A stretch of DNA of 64,000 bases from Streptomyces sp. NBC_01445 (GTDB lineage: Bacteria > Actinomycetota > Actinomycetes > Streptomycetales > Streptomycetaceae). Location: positions 2,728,001 to 2,792,000 of the forward strand of contig NZ_CP109485.1 of the NCBI RefSeq assembly GCF_035918235.1, in the 5' to 3' direction. A program made the position numbers and the translations under genes. The notes beneath the pieces are model-generated. The model saw nothing but the letters and a program-made list of their open reading frames with translations, ran no database searches and was not told the DNA's origin. Below are positions 48,744-57,700 of this stretch, one piece after another (position 1 is the first letter of the stretch; each line of letters begins with the position of its first letter).

Positions 48744-50129
48744 TCATTCTCCGATGCGTTGAGTAACAGGTGCGGCAGGCGCCACCGGGGCCGCCGCCGC
48801 GTCGTGCAGGGTCTCCAGCGACCGGCCGCGGGTGTCGACCCCGAAGAAGAACACGGTGGCCGTGGCGACCAGCCAGCATCCCGCGATGAACACGAACACG
48901 GCGACGTAGCCGAGCCCCGGCGTGGTGTAGATCGCCGCCACGACCAGCGGCGCGATGACGTTGCCGATCCGGCCGACGCCGTTGCCGAGCCCGGCGCCCG
49001 CCGTGCGCAGGCGGGTCGGGAACACCTCGGGGGTGTATGAGTAGAGCACCGCGATGAACGTCTGACTGAGCGCGGCGACGAGCGTGCCGAACACGACGAC
49101 GGCCACGACGGACGAGCTGAGCCCGTACCCGATGCCGAGCACCGCGACCACGAGACCGAGCACCATCGCGAGGTGCTTGCGCGGGTAGCGGTCGATGAAC
49201 GGCCAGGCGAGGAACGCGCCGGGCACCGCCCCGATCGTGGTGACCGCGGACATCGTCATGCTCTTGGCGAAGTCCTGGCCGTGGTCGGCGAGCAGCGTCG
49301 GCACCCAGGACTGGAACCCGTAGAAGCCGACGAGCCCGAAGAGCCACAGGACCATGAGGGCGACGGTGTTGCGTCGCTGGCCCGCGGCGAAGAGTTCGGA
49401 GAACCGCGGCCGGTCCGCCGGAGCGGGAGGCGCCGCGAGCGCGTCGGCGGACGGCTCCCAGTCGGGCACGAAGGCGCGCGTGACCTGCACGGCTTCGGTG
49501 GTCCGGCCGCGCGCGAGGAGCCAGCGCGGCGACTCGGGCAGGCGCATCAGGAGCGGTACGAGCAGGACGCCGAGGGCGCCGATGACGAAGAGGGCGCGCC
49601 AGCCGCCGGGGTCGTCGGCGGTCAGGCCGCGGGCCGTGAACGCCACGACGGGGATGCCGATCAGGCCGGTGCCCAGCGCCGTCGCCTGGGCGCGGCCACG
49701 GCGTGCGGCCGGGGTGACCTCGGAGAGGTAGGTGATCGCGACGGAGGTCATGGCGCCGAGGCCGAACCCGGTCGCGAAGCGGGCCGCGGCCATCGCGCCC
49801 ACCCCCGTGACCAGTGCGTTGACCACGGAGGCCGCGGAGAAGAGCACCACGGACCCCGTCATGACCCGCCGCCGGCCCACATGGTCGGCGAACCGGCCGC
49901 CGAGGATCGCGCCGGCCGCCATGCCGGCGAAGGCCAGGGCGGTGACGAACGCGATGTCGTCGACGGTGAAGAGGTGCGCCCGGCGGATGGCGGGCGCGGC
50001 GAACGCGAACGTGTTCAGGTCGGCGAGATCGAAGAAGAACATGGCGCTGACAGTGAGCAGCACCCGCCGGTGCAGGGCACCGTGCCGGGCACCGCTGAGC
50101 GCGGCGAGCAGGGGATGCGCATCTCCCAT
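48744..50129 (-). CDS. MFS transporter (AAHS/sugar-porter-like)
   Basis: A 461-residue 12-TM symporter. The TM1 acidic motif FFFDLADLNTFAFAAPAIR and the loop signature GGRFADHVGRRRV resemble aromatic-acid/H+ symporters; RLPESPRWLLARGR follows TM6, and SYTPEVFPTRLRTAG lies in the second half. It probably imports the dicarboxylate handled by this cluster. It is the first gene of the minus-strand unit, with a TTGTACGGC-type box at 50202-50214 in its promoter region. ATG 50129 was used. Confidence 0.85.
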   Translation of the reverse strand: MGDAHPLLAALSGARHGALHRRVLLTVSAMFFFDLADLNTFAFAAPAIRRAHLFTVDDIAFVTALAFAGMAAGAILGGRFADHVGRRRVMTGSVVLFSAASVVNALVTGVGAMAAARFATGFGLGAMTSVAITYLSEVTPAARRGRAQATALGTGLIGIPVVAFTARGLTADDPGGWRALFVIGALGVLLVPLLMRLPESPRWLLARGRTTEAVQVTRAFVPDWEPSADALAAPPAPADRPRFSELFAAGQRRNTVALMVLWLFGLVGFYGFQSWVPTLLADHGQDFAKSMTMSAVTTIGAVPGAFLAWPFIDRYPRKHLAMVLGLVVAVLGIGYGLSSSVVAVVVFGTLVAALSQTFIAVLYSYTPEVFPTRLRTAGAGLGNGVGRIGNVIAPLVVAAIYTTPGLGYVAVFVFIAGCWLVATATVFFFGVDTRGRSLETLHDAAAAPVAPAAPVTQRIGE

Positions 50130-50201
50130 GCGGAACCTCCGGGGGACCGGCAGCAGTGCCGGTGGATCGATGAGATCTGATGTGGCCGCCTCAATGGCGG
50201 A

Positions 50202-50214
50202 TTGTGCCGTACAA
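50202..50214 (-). promoter_or_regulatory. GntR box candidate 1 (TTGTGCCGTACAA)
   Basis: A TTGT-N5-ACAA dyad. Read on the minus strand it gives TTGTACGGC, shared with the sites at 50324 and 54002. It lies 73 bp upstream of the MFS gene start and in the divergent promoter. Confidence 0.5.
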
Positions 50215-50323
50215 AACGCGGCCCAGCGTCCGCCCCACCGGGCGTTCCGTCAACCCCCTTGGGAAGAAGTCGCATGTGAAAGCTTTGAGTTGCCCTGTGG
50301 TGGCGGCATTGACGCCTCCATCA

Positions 50324-50337
50324 TTTGGCCGTACAAA
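50324..50337 (+). promoter_or_regulatory. GntR box candidate 2 (TTTGGCCGTACAAA)
   Basis: The reverse complement contains TTGTACGGCCAAA. It lies 35 bp upstream of the MmgE/PrpD gene start, close to where the promoter should be, and matches the third box over 11 bases. Confidence 0.55.
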
Positions 50338-50372
50338 GTAACCACGCAGTGCAGGATGTACGAAGGGAAGCC

Positions 50373-51596
50373 ATGCCGGCCATCGCGGAATCGCTCGCCG
50401 AGTGGGCGTACGGATACGAACCCGACGCCGAGGACCTGGCGCTCGCCCGCCGCTCCCTCCTGGACACGGTCGCGGTCACGCTCGCCGCGCGCGACCACCC
50501 GGTGAGCGCGCTGGCCGCCGAACTGCCGGACGCGGCACGCTGGGCCGCGGTCGGGCACGTCCTCGACTTCGACGACCTGCACATCGAGTCCACGACACAC
50601 ATCAGCGTGGTGATCGTCCCCGCGGTCCTCGCGGCCGGCGGCGACGCGCGCGCCTACCTCGCCGGGGCCGGCGTGATGGCCCGGCTCGGCACACTGCTCG
50701 GCTGGTCGCACTACGCGGCCGGCTGGCACGCCACGTGCACGGCGGGCGCCCCCGCGGCGGCCGTCGCGGCGGGCGTCGCCTGGGGCCTCACTCCCGAGCA
50801 GCTCGCGACGGCCATGGCGCTCGCGGTGCCCGGCGCGAGCGGGGTCCAGGCCGCGTTCGGCACCCACAGCAAGTCGCTCCAGGTCGGCTTCGCGGCGGAG
50901 GCGGGGGTGCGGGCGGCGCGCCTGGCCCGGGCCGGCGCCACGGCCGACCCGCGGGCGGTCGACGCGTGGCTGAAGCTGGTGGGCGCGGAAGGACCGGACG
51001 GCACCGAGGGAGGGGCGCCCCGGACCGGCGGCCCCGCCGTCCCCGGTGGCCTCGCCATCAAGATGTTCCCCTGCTGCTACGCGATGCAGCGCCCGATCGC
51101 GGCGCTGCGCGACCTGCGCGCCGAGTGCGGCCCCGACGACGTCACGGCCGTCCGCGTCACCACCCCGGGGGCCACGATCCACCCCCTCATCCACGACCGT
51201 CCGGAGACAGGTCTCGAGGGCAAGTTCAGCCTCCCGTACGCGGTGGCGACGGCCCTGCTCGACGGGTTCCCCGGCTTCGGCGCCTTCACGGACGAGGCCG
51301 TCGGCCGACCTGAGGCGCGGCACCTGATGGCCACGGTCGAGACGGAGCGCACGGAGGGCGGTGCCGGGCTCCTCGACGGCGAGGTCGACCTCGCGGTGAC
51401 GCTCACCGACGGCCGGGTCCTGCGGTCCGCCCTCGCCCATCCCCCGGGCTCGCCCCGACGTCCGCCGACGGACGTGGAGCTGGTGGAGAAGTTCGTCGCG
51501 TGCGGCAGCGACGTACCCGCTCTGCTCAAGGACACGACCTGGGAGTCGGCCCGCGCCCTGCTCCTGACCGAACTTCCCGGGAAGGCCCCCGCATGA
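50373..51596 (+). CDS. MmgE/PrpD family protein
   Basis: A 407-residue member of the family that holds 2-methylcitrate dehydratase and cis-aconitate decarboxylase. It has SLLDTVAVTLAARDHPVSAL, VGHVLDFDDLHIESTTHISV (family loop with conserved Asp and His), GWSHYAAGWHATCTAGAP and a FGTHSKSLQVGFAAEAG helix. It acts on a C5-C6 di- or tricarboxylate; the exact reaction is not readable. ATG 50373 with GAAGGGAAG is the first gene of a plus-strand operon. The stop overlaps the CoA-transferase start (ATGA). Confidence 0.85.
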   Translation: MPAIAESLAEWAYGYEPDAEDLALARRSLLDTVAVTLAARDHPVSALAAELPDAARWAAVGHVLDFDDLHIESTTHISVVIVPAVLAAGGDARAYLAGAGVMARLGTLLGWSHYAAGWHATCTAGAPAAAVAAGVAWGLTPEQLATAMALAVPGASGVQAAFGTHSKSLQVGFAAEAGVRAARLARAGATADPRAVDAWLKLVGAEGPDGTEGGAPRTGGPAVPGGLAIKMFPCCYAMQRPIAALRDLRAECGPDDVTAVRVTTPGATIHPLIHDRPETGLEGKFSLPYAVATALLDGFPGFGAFTDEAVGRPEARHLMATVETERTEGGAGLLDGEVDLAVTLTDGRVLRSALAHPPGSPRRPPTDVELVEKFVACGSDVPALLKDTTWESARALLLTELPGKAPA

Positions 51597-52825
51597 CCGA
51601 TCCGCTCCCCCTCGAAGGCATCACGGTCGTCAGCCTGGAACAGGCCGTCGCCGCGCCCTTCGCCACCCGCCAGCTCGCCGACCTCGGCGCCCGCGTCATC
51701 AAGGTCGAGCGTCCCGGCGGAGGCGACTTCGCCCGCCGCTACGACACCACGGTGCACGGCCAGGCCAGCTATTTCGTGTGGCTCAACCGCTCCAAGGAGT
51801 CCCTCACCCTGGACCTCAAGTCCCAGGAGGGCCGGGACATCCTGGAGGAACTCCTCGCGGACGCCGACGTGTTCGTCCAGAACCTCGCCCCGGGCGCAGC
51901 CGACCGCATGGACCTCGGCCCCGCCGCGCTCCAGGCCCGTCACCCCCGCCTGATCCCCTGCACCATCAGCGGGTACGGCACCAGCGGCTCCTGGTCGCAG
52001 CGCAAGGCGTACGACCTGCTCGTGCAGTGCCAGACGGGACTGCTCTCCATCACGGGCTCACCCGACGAGCCCGCCCGCGTGGGCATCTCCGTCGCCGACA
52101 TCTCGGCGGGCATGTACGCGTACAGCGGCGTCCTCACCGCCCTCTACACGCGGGCCACCACCGGACGCGCGCCCGCCGTCGAGGTCTCCCTCTTCGAGGC
52201 GCTCGCCGAGTGGATGAGCCAGCCCGCCTACTACACGCGCTACGGCGGTACGCAGCCGCCGCGCATCGGCGCCCAGCACGCCACGATCGCGCCCTACGGC
52301 CCGTTCACCGCCTCCGACGGGAAGGAGGTGCTGCTCTCGATCCAGAACGAGCGGGAGTGGCAGGCACTGTGCTCCACGGTCCTCGGCCGCCCCGAACTCA
52401 CCGACGACCCCCGCATGGCCACCGGCGCCGACCGCGTCGCCCACCGCGACGAGGTCAACGCGGCCGTCTCCGCGCGCTTCGCCGACCTCGGCAGCGAGGA
52501 CGCCATGGCACTGCTCGACAAGGCCGGCATCGCCAACGCGGGTGTGAACTCCATCGCCGAGTTCCTCGCCCACCCGGCCCTCTCCGAGCGCGACCGGTGG
52601 CGCGACATCGCGGTGCCGGGCGCGCAGGGACCCGTACAAGCGTTGCTTCCCCCGGCAGACCTCTCCGGCGTCACCCCCCGGATGGACCCCGTCCCCGCCG
52701 CGGGAGAGCACACCGAACAGATCCTCAGCGCGCTGGGCCGCAGCGCCGCCGACATCGAGCGGCTGCGCGCGCAGGGCGTCATCGACACCACGCACGACCA
52801 CGAGCAAGGAGCGTCCGCGAAGTGA
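51593..52825 (+). CDS. Family III (CaiB/BaiF) CoA-transferase
   Basis: A 410-residue formyl-CoA-transferase-like enzyme. Motifs include LGARVIKVERPGGGDFARRY, WLNRSKESLTLDLKSQEGR, the catalytic Asp in RKAYDLLVQCQTGL (about residue 140), VGISVADISAGMYAYSGVL and VSLFEALAEWM. It transfers CoA to a carboxylic acid, here probably an itaconate-, mesaconate- or methylsuccinate-type dicarboxylate. It is coupled to MmgE/PrpD upstream (ATGA) and to the acyl-CoA dehydrogenase downstream (GTGA). Confidence 0.9.
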   Translation: MTDPLPLEGITVVSLEQAVAAPFATRQLADLGARVIKVERPGGGDFARRYDTTVHGQASYFVWLNRSKESLTLDLKSQEGRDILEELLADADVFVQNLAPGAADRMDLGPAALQARHPRLIPCTISGYGTSGSWSQRKAYDLLVQCQTGLLSITGSPDEPARVGISVADISAGMYAYSGVLTALYTRATTGRAPAVEVSLFEALAEWMSQPAYYTRYGGTQPPRIGAQHATIAPYGPFTASDGKEVLLSIQNEREWQALCSTVLGRPELTDDPRMATGADRVAHRDEVNAAVSARFADLGSEDAMALLDKAGIANAGVNSIAEFLAHPALSERDRWRDIAVPGAQGPVQALLPPADLSGVTPRMDPVPAAGEHTEQILSALGRSAADIERLRAQGVIDTTHDHEQGASAK

Positions 52826-53988
52826 GCACCCTCGACACCCTCTCCTCCGACGAACAGATGATCGTCGAGACCGTGCGGAACTTCGTGGACCGCGAAGTCA
52901 AGCCGGTCGTAAGGGAGTTGGAGCACGCCAACACCTATCCTGAGGCACTCATCGAGCAGATGAAGGACCTCGGCATCTTCGGCCTCGCGATCCCCGAGGA
53001 ATACGGCGGCACGCCCGTCTCCACGTCCTGCTACGTACTGATCACGGAGGAGCTGGCGCGCGGCTGGATGAGCCTCGCGGGCGCCATGGGCGGCCACACC
53101 GTCGTCTCCAAGCTGCTGCTGCACTTCGGCACGGACGAGCAGAAGAACCGCTACCTGCCGAAGATGGCGACCGGCGAGATCCGCTCGACGATGGCCCTGA
53201 CCGAGCCGGGCGGCGGCTCCGACCTCCAGGCGATGCGCACCGTCGCGCGGCGCGACGGGGACTCGTACGTCGTCAACGGCGGCAAGACCTGGATCACCAA
53301 CTCCCGCCGCTCGCAGCTGATCGCGCTGCTGTGCAAGACGGACCCGGCGGCCGAGCCGAAGCACCGCGGCATCTCCATCCTGCTCGCCGAGCACGGCCCG
53401 GGGCTCACCGTCTCGCGCGACCTGCCGAAGCTCGGCTACAAGGGCGTCGAGAGCTGCGAGCTGACCTTCGACGACTACCGCGTCCCGGCCGGCGCGCTGC
53501 TCGGCGGCATCGAGGGCAAGGGCTTCGGGCAGATGATGAAGGGCCTGGAGACGGGCCGCCTCCAGGTCGCCTCGCGCGCGCTCGGTGTCGGCAGGGCCGC
53601 GTTCGAGGACGCGCTGCGCTACGCGCAGGAGCGCGAGACGTTCGGCGAGCCCATCTACAAGCACCAGTCGATCGGCAACTACCTCGCGGACATGGCGACT
53701 TCGCTCACCGCGGCGCGCCAGCTCACCCTGTACGCCGCCCGCGAGGCGGACGCGGGCCGCCGCGTCGACATGGAGGCGGGCATGGCCAAGCTCTTCGCGT
53801 CGGAGACGGCCATGGAGATCGCCCTGAACGCGGTCCGTATCCACGGCGGCTACGGCTACTCGACCGAGTTCGACGTCGAGCGCTACTTCCGCGACGCGCC
53901 CCTGATGATCGTCGGCGAGGGTACCAACGAGATCCAGCGCAACGTCATCGTGCGCCAGCTCGTCTCCCGCGGCGGTCTGGACGTCTGA
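52822..53988 (+). CDS. Acyl-CoA dehydrogenase
   Basis: A 388-residue FAD enzyme. It shows STMALTEPGGGSDLQAMRT, GGKTWITNSRRSQLIAL, ETFGEPIYKHQSIGNYLADM, NAVRIHGGYGYSTEFDVER and the catalytic Glu in VGEGTNEIQRNVIVRQL. The Glu position is that of short/medium-chain enzymes. In this cluster it would desaturate a saturated dicarboxyl-CoA such as methylsuccinyl-CoA. GTG 52822 overlaps the CoA-transferase stop. Confidence 0.9.
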   Translation: MSTLDTLSSDEQMIVETVRNFVDREVKPVVRELEHANTYPEALIEQMKDLGIFGLAIPEEYGGTPVSTSCYVLITEELARGWMSLAGAMGGHTVVSKLLLHFGTDEQKNRYLPKMATGEIRSTMALTEPGGGSDLQAMRTVARRDGDSYVVNGGKTWITNSRRSQLIALLCKTDPAAEPKHRGISILLAEHGPGLTVSRDLPKLGYKGVESCELTFDDYRVPAGALLGGIEGKGFGQMMKGLETGRLQVASRALGVGRAAFEDALRYAQERETFGEPIYKHQSIGNYLADMATSLTAARQLTLYAAREADAGRRVDMEAGMAKLFASETAMEIALNAVRIHGGYGYSTEFDVERYFRDAPLMIVGEGTNEIQRNVIVRQLVSRGGLDV

Positions 53989-54001
53989 CCTGCGCACCGT
54001 C

Positions 54002-54012
54002 TTGTACGGCCA
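54002..54012 (+). promoter_or_regulatory. GntR box candidate 3 (TTGTACGGCCA)
   Basis: Matches box 2 over 11 bases. It lies 81 bp before the chosen GntR start and 13 bp after the acyl-CoA dehydrogenase stop, so it could mediate autoregulation. Confidence 0.5.
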
Positions 54013-54092
54013 TTAGACTCACGGCACAGGCAGGGCGGTGAACGGCAGACATGACGCGTACGACACGCACAGAGCGGACGAGGGGGACACAG

Positions 54093-54836
54093 ATGGCGGC
54101 CCCCGGGCGTGACAGCGCCTATGTACGCCTCGCGCGTGAGCTGCGCGAGGCGATCCTGCGGCACGACTACCCCGAGGGGGTGCGGCTGCCCACCGAGGCG
54201 GAGCTCGCCGCCTCCCACGGGCTCAGCCGGCAGACCGTGCGGCGCGCCTTCCAGGACCTGGTCACGGAGGGGCTGGTGCACCGGGTCCCGGGGCGCGGCA
54301 CGTTCGCGGCGCCCCGCGAGGAGCAGTATTTGCGGCAGTTCGGCTCGGTCGAGGACCTCATGGCGCTGTCCCTCGACACGACGATGCGCCTGGTGTCGCC
54401 GCTGCGCCGCCGGGTCGACGTGGACGCTGCGGGCAGGCTGCGGGTCGGCTCCGACCGCGTGGACCACCTGTCGTTCCTGCGGCTGCACGAGGACACCCCG
54501 TTCTGCCTGACGACGGTGCATCTGCCGCCGGACGTGGGCGCGCTCGTCGCGGACCGCCCGGAGCTGACGGAGGCGGGCGCGGACAGCCGCGTCACCGTCA
54601 TCGGCCTCCTCGACGGCCGGTTGCCCGAGCCGATCGCGGAGGCCGAGCAGTCCGTCACGGTCGCCCTCGCCTCGGCCGAGGTGGCGGCGCACCTGGACTG
54701 TCCGCCGCAGCATCCGCTGCTCCGCATCGACCGCCTGTATCTGTCGGCGTCGGGCCGCCCGGTCGAACTGGCCGTGAGCCACTTCCTGCCGGAGCACTAC
54801 TCGTACCGGGTGCGGCTGCGCCGCCATCCGCGCTGA
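54093..54836 (+). CDS. GntR family regulator, HutC/UTRA type
   Basis: A 247-residue regulator. The winged helix-turn-helix is AYVRLARELREAILRHDYPE, VRLPTEAELAASHGLSRQTV, RRAFQDLVTEGLVHRVPGRG. The C-terminal UTRA ligand domain has HLSFLRLHEDTPFCLTTVHL and the closing LYLSASGRPVELAVSHFLPE. ATG 54093 has AGGGGG at the right distance, while ATG 54051 lacks one. It ends the MmgE/CoA-transferase operon and probably represses it together with the divergent MFS unit through the shared TTGTACGGC boxes. Confidence 0.9.
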   Translation: MAAPGRDSAYVRLARELREAILRHDYPEGVRLPTEAELAASHGLSRQTVRRAFQDLVTEGLVHRVPGRGTFAAPREEQYLRQFGSVEDLMALSLDTTMRLVSPLRRRVDVDAAGRLRVGSDRVDHLSFLRLHEDTPFCLTTVHLPPDVGALVADRPELTEAGADSRVTVIGLLDGRLPEPIAEAEQSVTVALASAEVAAHLDCPPQHPLLRIDRLYLSASGRPVELAVSHFLPEHYSYRVRLRRHPR

Positions 54837-54873
54837 GGCGCGCACGGCGGCCGGCCGCCACTCATGGGCTGCC

Positions 54874-56841
54874 TCAGAGCGACGACGCCACCGTCAGCCC
54901 CTCCAGTACGGCTTCCTCCACGGTCCGCGGTGACACGCAGTCCCCCGCCATCAGGACCTCGCCCACCCGTCCGTCCGCCAGACCGGCGAGCTCACCCACG
55001 GGGTCGTGCCCCTGGGCGAGGACGACGGCCGCGACCCCTTCGATGATCACCGGCTCCTCGGTGAGGGTGTGCTGGAAGTACGCCGTGTCGGAGTCGGCAC
55101 CGTAGGGGCGCACTGTCGGCACGGTCTCGACCCCGGCCCGCGCGGCCTCGGCGAGCATCGACGCGCGCACGTACTGCTGAAGGTGCTCACCCGCGCCGAA
55201 GCCGGTCGTGCACAGCGTCACCTTCCTTCCCTGGCCCGCGAGTTGGACGGCCACGCCGATGCCGATCCAGTCGCCGCGCCAGTCCGCGACGACGATCCGG
55301 CCCTTGGGGACGTCGGCGGTGCCGCGGACGACGTCCCAGGCGTCCAGGACGACGGGGTCGTCGAGGAGTTCGAGGGCGGGTCGGCGCGGGACCGCTCCGG
55401 TCGCGACGATGAGCGTGTCCGCCTGTTCACGGTCGAGGAGTTCCGCGTCGACACGTGACCCGGTGACGATCCGCGCCCCGGCCCGCCGCGCCTCGCCCTC
55501 CAGGTTCGTGATCGCGCCCCCGAACTCGGCGCGGCCTGGCAGGAGTTGGGCGAGCAGCACCTGTCCGCCGACGCGCCGACCCGCCTCGTGCAGGGTGACG
55601 TCGTGCCCACGGGACGCGGCCACGGCGGCGGCCTTGAGCCCGGCCGGTCCGCCACCGGCGATGAGGACCCGTCGGCGCCTGGTCGGCAGGGGCAGCCGCG
55701 TGAACCGGCGCTCCCTGCCGGTCTCGGGGTGCTGGATGCAGGAGATCGGATAGCCGCGCTGGAAGTGGCCGATGCAGGCCTGGTTGCAGCCGATGCAGGC
55801 GCGGATCTCCTCCGTACGGCCGTCGCTCGCCTTGCCCGGCATGTCGGGGTCGCAGATCAGGGCGCGGGTCATGGCGCAGGCGTCGGCCTGGCCCTCCTTG
55901 ATGATCTGCTCGGCTTCCTGGGGCTGGTTGACGCGCCCGGCGACCATGACCGGAACGCCGACCGCCGACCGCACGCGCGCCGCGATGGGGGCGGTGTATC
56001 CGGCGGGCTGTGTCATCGGGGGCGCGATGTGCACGGCGCCGGAGATCGTCGCCGACGACCCGGCGCAGACGCTCACATAGTCGACGAGACCCTCGCGGTC
56101 CAGCCGCTCGGCCGCCTCGACGGCGAGCTCGGCGGTGAGGCCGTCATGGCTCAACTCGTCGCCGGAGATGCGCAGTCCGGCCACGAAGTCGGGCCCGGTG
56201 TGTGCCCCTACCGACGCAAGGGCCTCGCGCAGGAACCGCAGCCTGCCGTCCGCGTCACCCCCGTACCCGTCCGTGCGCACGTTGACCTGCGGGTTGAGGA
56301 ACTGGGCCGGGAGGTAGCCGTGACTGGCGACCACCTCCACACCGTCGAGCCCGGCGGCGCGCAACCGGCGGCCGGCCTCTCCGTACCCGTCGACGACCTC
56401 GCGTATCTCGGTCTCGGTCATGGCGCGCGGCATCACATGGAAGCGCTCGCTGGGCGTCGCCGACGCCGACCAGGCGACGGGCGCGGAGCCGTCGCGCGAC
56501 TCCAGGATCTCGCGTCCCGGGTGGAAGAGCTGCCCGAAGACCTTCGCACCGTGCCGGTGCGCGGCCTCGGCGAGCCGCCGGTACCCCTCGACACACGAGT
56601 CGTCCGTGGCCATGAGCACATGCGTCGTGTACCGCGCGGTCTCGTGAACTCCCGCCACCTGTACGACGATGAGCCCGACGCCGCCCTCGGCGCGCGCCTC
56701 GTGATAGGCCACCAGATCGTCCGTGACCTGCCCGCCCTCGACGAGGACCGTGTCATGCCCGGAGGACAGAACGCGGTTCTTCAGAGTCACACCGCCGATG
56801 ACGAGCGGGCTGAACAGGTGCGGGAATGCGGTCGACGTCAT
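54874..56841 (-). CDS. OYE/2,4-dienoyl-CoA-reductase-like flavo-iron-sulfur enzyme
   Basis: A 655-residue FMN/4Fe-4S/FAD protein. The N-terminal TIM barrel (LFSPLVIGGVTLKNRVLSSG, FGQLFHPGREI, VASHGYLPAQFLNP) is of the Old Yellow Enzyme type. The cluster motif is CIGCNQAC followed by a Cys about 12 residues on. The C-terminal FAD/NAD part has LIAGGGPAGLKAAAVAASRG and ends LMAGDCVSPRTVEEAVLEGL. The CIGCNQAC form and the length fit the group containing N-methylproline demethylase, so oxidative demethylation of an N-methylated amino acid is a reasonable inference. It is transcribed from the TetR gene, 63 nt upstream. Confidence 0.85.
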   Translation of the reverse strand: MTSTAFPHLFSPLVIGGVTLKNRVLSSGHDTVLVEGGQVTDDLVAYHEARAEGGVGLIVVQVAGVHETARYTTHVLMATDDSCVEGYRRLAEAAHRHGAKVFGQLFHPGREILESRDGSAPVAWSASATPSERFHVMPRAMTETEIREVVDGYGEAGRRLRAAGLDGVEVVASHGYLPAQFLNPQVNVRTDGYGGDADGRLRFLREALASVGAHTGPDFVAGLRISGDELSHDGLTAELAVEAAERLDREGLVDYVSVCAGSSATISGAVHIAPPMTQPAGYTAPIAARVRSAVGVPVMVAGRVNQPQEAEQIIKEGQADACAMTRALICDPDMPGKASDGRTEEIRACIGCNQACIGHFQRGYPISCIQHPETGRERRFTRLPLPTRRRRVLIAGGGPAGLKAAAVAASRGHDVTLHEAGRRVGGQVLLAQLLPGRAEFGGAITNLEGEARRAGARIVTGSRVDAELLDREQADTLIVATGAVPRRPALELLDDPVVLDAWDVVRGTADVPKGRIVVADWRGDWIGIGVAVQLAGQGRKVTLCTTGFGAGEHLQQYVRASMLAEAARAGVETVPTVRPYGADSDTAYFQHTLTEEPVIIEGVAAVVLAQGHDPVGELAGLADGRVGEVLMAGDCVSPRTVEEAVLEGLTVASSL

Positions 56842-56904
56842 GGCGCGGTGCCTCCTGTGAACTGCGGCTCGGATCAGGTGGGTTGAGATGGAGGGGAAGC
56901 CTGC

Positions 56905-57513
56905 TCAGTCGCGCACGCCGAGGACCGAGCGGGCGGTGGCGAGGATGACTGCGGCGTAGCCCTCCGCCCCCATGCCGCTGCCCGACGCCACGGCCATGTC
57001 GCAGCCGTCGACGGCGGCGAGTACGGAGCGCACCGCGACGTCGATGGACACGGCGGGCACGAACTTCCCCGCCGCGACGCCCGATTCGGCGATGCCGAGG
57101 ACGAGCTCGCGCCAGTCCTCGTGGGCGCGGCGCACCCCGTCGCGCAGCTCGGGCCTGCGGGCGGCGCTCGCGCAGAACTCGGTCCAGGTCGCGCACCGCC
57201 GCTGGAGGTCGGGGTCGTCGGCCAGTTCGCGTACGAGGAGTTCGAAGCGGCGCCACGGGTCGGGCTCGGCGGAAGCGCCCTTGCGCCAGCGGGCGATGAG
57301 CTCGCCGATCGACCACTCGAAGGCCTCGCGGAACAGCAGGTCGCGTGTGTCGAAGTAGTGCTGGAGCAGCCCGATGGACACGCCGGCGCCGCGCGCCACG
57401 TCCCTCATGCGTGCCGCGTCGAAGCCGCGTTCGGCCATGACCAGTGCGGCCGACCGCAGAATCCGCTCGCGCTGCACCTCGCCCGCGTCGCCACCGCTCT
57501 CCTTCTCCCCCAT
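56905..57513 (-). CDS. TetR family regulator
   Basis: A 202-residue TetR. The helix-turn-helix is RERILRSAALVMAERGFDAA followed by MRDVARGAGVSIGLLQHYFD. The C-terminal ligand domain is helical with FEWSIGELIARWRKG and EFCASAARRPELRDGVRRAH. It precedes the OYE-type gene on the same strand and diverges from the APC permease gene. A perfect palindrome between the two starts is its likely operator. ATG 57513 was chosen; the in-frame extension to 57777 would cross the operator and the permease gene. Confidence 0.9.
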   Translation of the reverse strand: MGEKESGGDAGEVQRERILRSAALVMAERGFDAARMRDVARGAGVSIGLLQHYFDTRDLLFREAFEWSIGELIARWRKGASAEPDPWRRFELLVRELADDPDLQRRCATWTEFCASAARRPELRDGVRRAHEDWRELVLGIAESGVAAGKFVPAVSIDVAVRSVLAAVDGCDMAVASGSGMGAEGYAAVILATARSVLGVRD

Positions 57514-57607
57514 GCCGCCCCTCGTCTCTGTGCCGGTCGCTCCGGAACCCGGTCGCCCGGGAGCCGGCCCCTCTGGAATTGGCCACTGCCGGACCCCTAT
57601 CCCGGCC

Positions 57608-57627
57608 CACAATAACGAATTATTGTG
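57608..57627. promoter_or_regulatory. TetR operator candidate CACAATAA-N4-TTATTGTG
   Basis: A perfect 8-bp dyad with a 4-bp centre, AT-rich in a GC-rich context, 95 bp upstream of the TetR start and 74 bp upstream of the APC permease start. The form (8+4+8) is normal for TetR repressors. Confidence 0.75.
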
Positions 57628-57700
57628 ACCGCCGACACAGCACAGCGGCATCACTTTTCGCCGTACCGGACCTTCTCCCGTCAGTCCCCGACCGAGACAG

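Noticed and set aside
54846..54859. GGCGGCC/GGCCGCC palindrome between GntR and OYE-type genes
   Set aside because: It has zero loop length and is within what GC-rich sequence gives by chance; a terminator function cannot be supported.
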